From Rahnella bonaserana (GTDB lineage Bacteria; Pseudomonadota; Gammaproteobacteria; Enterobacterales; Enterobacteriaceae): a DNA stretch of 64,000 bases. Within the stretch, counting starts at the first letter, position 1; every line of letters starts with the position of its first letter. The position numbers were made by a program, and so were the translations under genes. The notes below the pieces were generated by a model. It did no database searches, was not told the DNA's origin, and saw only the letters and a program-made list of their open reading frames with translations. This document shows, piece by piece, positions 61,936 through 64,000 of this stretch. Location of the stretch: assembly GCF_019049675.1 (NCBI RefSeq), contig NZ_JAFMOW010000068.1, positions 186,001 through 250,000 of the forward strand, given 5' to 3'.

Positions 61936-64000
61936 ATGACTCAACTGCCACAAGCCAAGTTCCGCCATGACTATCGTGCGCCGGACTATACCATCACGGA
62001 TATCGACCTTAATTTTGAGCTTGATGCACAGAAAACCATTGTGACTGCTGTCAGTCAGATCAAACGCCTGGGCACAGAAGGCGCGCCGCTGGTGCTCAAT
62101 GGTGAAGATCTGACCCTGATCAGCCTGAAAATTAACGGTCAGGACTGGCCGAAATATCAGTTAAAAGAAGGCGTGCTGGAAATTACCGGCCTGCCGGAAG
62201 CGTTTGAACTGGCGATTGTTAACGAAATTCACCCTGCGAAAAACACCGCGCTGGAAGGGCTGTATCTCTCCGGTGAAGCGCTGTGTACCCAGTGTGAAGC
62301 CGAAGGTTTCCGCCATATTACCTATTACCTGGATCGCCCGGACGTTCTGGCGCGTTTCACCACCCGCATCGTGGCGGATAAAGCTCGTTATCCTTATTTG
62401 CTGTCCAATGGTAACCGTATAGATCAGGGTGAACTGGAAGGCGGTAAGCACTGGATCAAATGGGAAGACCCTTTCCCGAAACCTTGCTACCTGTTTGCGC
62501 TGGTCGCTGGTGATTTCGATGTCCTGCGTGATTCCTTCAAAACCCGCTCGGGTCGTGATGTGGCGCTGGAACTGTTCGTCGACCGCGGCAATCTGGACCG
62601 CGCCGGCTGGGCGATGGAATCTCTCAAGCAATCCATGAAATGGGACGAAACCCGTTTCAATCTGGAATATGATCTCGACATCTTCATGATCGTTGCCGTT
62701 GATTTCTTCAATATGGGCGCGATGGAAAACAAAGGCCTCAACGTCTTTAACTCCAAATACGTGCTGGCGAAAGCCGAAACCGCTACCGACAAAGATTACC
62801 TCGGTATCGAAGCGGTGATCGGCCACGAATACTTCCATAACTGGACTGGTAACCGCGTCACCTGCCGCGACTGGTTCCAGCTGAGCCTGAAAGAAGGCCT
62901 GACCGTATTCCGTGATCAGGAATTCAGTTCTGATCTGGGATCGCGCTCAGTCAACCGTATCGATAACGTCCGTGTGATGCGTGGCGCGCAGTTCTCTGAA
63001 GATGCCAGCCCGATGGCGCACCCGATCCGTCCGGAAAAAGTCATCGAAATGAACAACTTCTACACCCTGACGGTGTATGAAAAAGGTTCAGAAGTCATCC
63101 GTATGCTGCACACTTTGCTCGGCGAAGAGAAATTCCAGGCCGGGATGCAGCTGTACTTCGAGCGTCATGACGGCAGCGCCGCTACCTGTGACGATTTTGT
63201 GCAGGCGATGGAAGATGCGTCCAACGTGGACCTGTCACTGTTCCGCCGCTGGTACAGCCAGTCCGGTACACCGGTGCTGACCGTGCGTGACGATTATGAT
63301 GTGGAAAAACAGCAATACACTCTGACCGTCAGCCAGAAGACCCCGCCGACGCCTGATCAGACTGAAAAGCTGCCACTGCATATTCCGCTGGATATCGAAC
63401 TGTACGATCCACAGGGCAACGTGATTGCACTGAAACAAAATGGCCAGACAGTCAGCAACGTGCTGAACGTGACGGAAGCTGAACAGACGTTTGTGTTTGA
63501 CGACGTGGAATATCAGCCGGTGCCTTCTTTATTACGTGAATTCTCAGCACCAGTGAAACTCGATTACAAATGGGGCGATCATCAGCTGACTTTCCTGATG
63601 AAATACGCACGTAACGATTTCGCCCGCTGGGATGCGGCACAGAGCCTGCTGGCAATTTACATCAAACTCAACGTGGCGCGTCATCAGCAGAAACAACCGT
63701 TGTCTCTGCCGCTGCATGTGGCTGATGCGTTCCGTGCGGTGTTGCTGGATGAGAATATCGATCCGGCCCTGGCGGCGCAGATCCTGACCCTGCCTTCAGA
63801 AAACGAAATCGCGGAACTGTTCGAAACGATCGACCCTGAAGCGATCAGTGCCGTTCACGACGCGATTACCCGTTGTCTGGCAACGGAAATGGCCGATGAG
63901 TTCCTGGCGGTTTACAACGCCAATCGTCTGCCAGCGTACCGTGTGGTGCATGAAGATATCGGCAAACGTTCACTGCGTAATACCTGTCTGCATTATCTGG
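61936..64000 (+). CDS. pepN: Aminopeptidase N (3' end beyond the window)
   Basis: The first 688 codons of a zinc M1 alanyl aminopeptidase, cut by the window edge (E. coli PepN has 870 residues). GAMEN exopeptidase motif at 261-265 and the zinc motif HEYFH at 297-301 with the downstream Glu in WFQLSLKEGLTV; positions equal E. coli. The start at 61936 (MTQLPQAKFRHDYRAPDYTI) follows an AAAAGG ribosome binding site. Broad cytoplasmic peptide turnover. Divergent from the MFS gene. Confidence 0.97.
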   Translation, partial: MTQLPQAKFRHDYRAPDYTITDIDLNFELDAQKTIVTAVSQIKRLGTEGAPLVLNGEDLTLISLKINGQDWPKYQLKEGVLEITGLPEAFELAIVNEIHPAKNTALEGLYLSGEALCTQCEAEGFRHITYYLDRPDVLARFTTRIVADKARYPYLLSNGNRIDQGELEGGKHWIKWEDPFPKPCYLFALVAGDFDVLRDSFKTRSGRDVALELFVDRGNLDRAGWAMESLKQSMKWDETRFNLEYDLDIFMIVAVDFFNMGAMENKGLNVFNSKYVLAKAETATDKDYLGIEAVIGHEYFHNWTGNRVTCRDWFQLSLKEGLTVFRDQEFSSDLGSRSVNRIDNVRVMRGAQFSEDASPMAHPIRPEKVIEMNNFYTLTVYEKGSEVIRMLHTLLGEEKFQAGMQLYFERHDGSAATCDDFVQAMEDASNVDLSLFRRWYSQSGTPVLTVRDDYDVEKQQYTLTVSQKTPPTPDQTEKLPLHIPLDIELYDPQGNVIALKQNGQTVSNVLNVTEAEQTFVFDDVEYQPVPSLLREFSAPVKLDYKWGDHQLTFLMKYARNDFARWDAAQSLLAIYIKLNVARHQQKQPLSLPLHVADAFRAVLLDENIDPALAAQILTLPSENEIAELFETIDPEAISAVHDAITRCLATEMADEFLAVYNANRLPAYRVVHEDIGKRSLRNTCLHYL

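Overview
The window is core chromosome of an enterobacterium. Its gene order follows the E. coli trxB-to-pepN segment almost gene for gene: trxB, lrp, ftsK, lolA, rarA, serS, dms genes, ycaD, pflA, pflB, focA, ycaO, ycaP, serC, aroA, cmk, rpsA, ihfB, ycaI, msbA, lpxK, ycaQ, ycaR, kdsB, ycbJ, elyC, cmoM, mukFEB, ldtD, mepK, gloC, aspC, ompF, asnS, pncB, pepN. Protein lengths mostly match E. coli to within a few residues. Departures from E. coli are the rebuilt dms operon, no ycaC/ycaM/ycaL, a pair of cold-shock genes after lpxK, an MFS gene between pncB and pepN, and a palindromic intergenic repeat family. From these I infer a member of Yersiniaceae (Rahnella/Serratia relatives); the genus is a guess made without any database search.

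Layout. 1-9.6 kb: redox (trxB), global regulation (lrp), chromosome segregation (ftsK, behind a LexA box), lipoprotein carrier (lolA), replication repair (rarA), seryl-tRNA synthetase. 9.6-17.6 kb: an anaerobic S/N-oxide reductase operon with an FNR-type promoter. It carries two tandem catalytic subunits, one YnfE/F-like and one DmsA-like, that share one DmsB, one DmsC and one DmsD, and it ends in a NapF-like ferredoxin. 17.6-25.5 kb: ycaD and the fermentative pyruvate formate-lyase block (pflA, pflB, focA), then ycaO. 25.6-32.1 kb: ycaP, serC-aroA, cmk, rpsA, ihfB. 32.3-41 kb: ycaI, msbA-lpxK, two csp genes, ycaQ, ycaR-kdsB. 41-50.3 kb: ycbJ, elyC and the translationally coupled cmoM-mukF-mukE-mukB condensin operon. 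50.7-54 kb: peptidoglycan L,D-transpeptidase ldtD beside the endopeptidase mepK, then gloC. 54-64 kb: aspC, ompF (with an upstream region resembling the OmpR-bound ompF promoter), asnS, pncB (with a NadR-like operator), an MFS transporter, and a 3'-truncated pepN.

How the genes work together. Several neighbours share a pathway: msbA-lpxK-kdsB in lipid A/Kdo supply, serC-aroA in amino-acid synthesis, pflA-pflB-focA in mixed-acid fermentation, ldtD-mepK in making and cutting 3-3 crosslinks. I saw no prophage, IS element, CRISPR array, tRNA or rRNA. The best candidates for something new are small: the composite dms operon, a hidden minus-strand transcription unit between ycaQ and ycaR, an apparent AUA start of ycaI, and the two-copy palindromic repeat.
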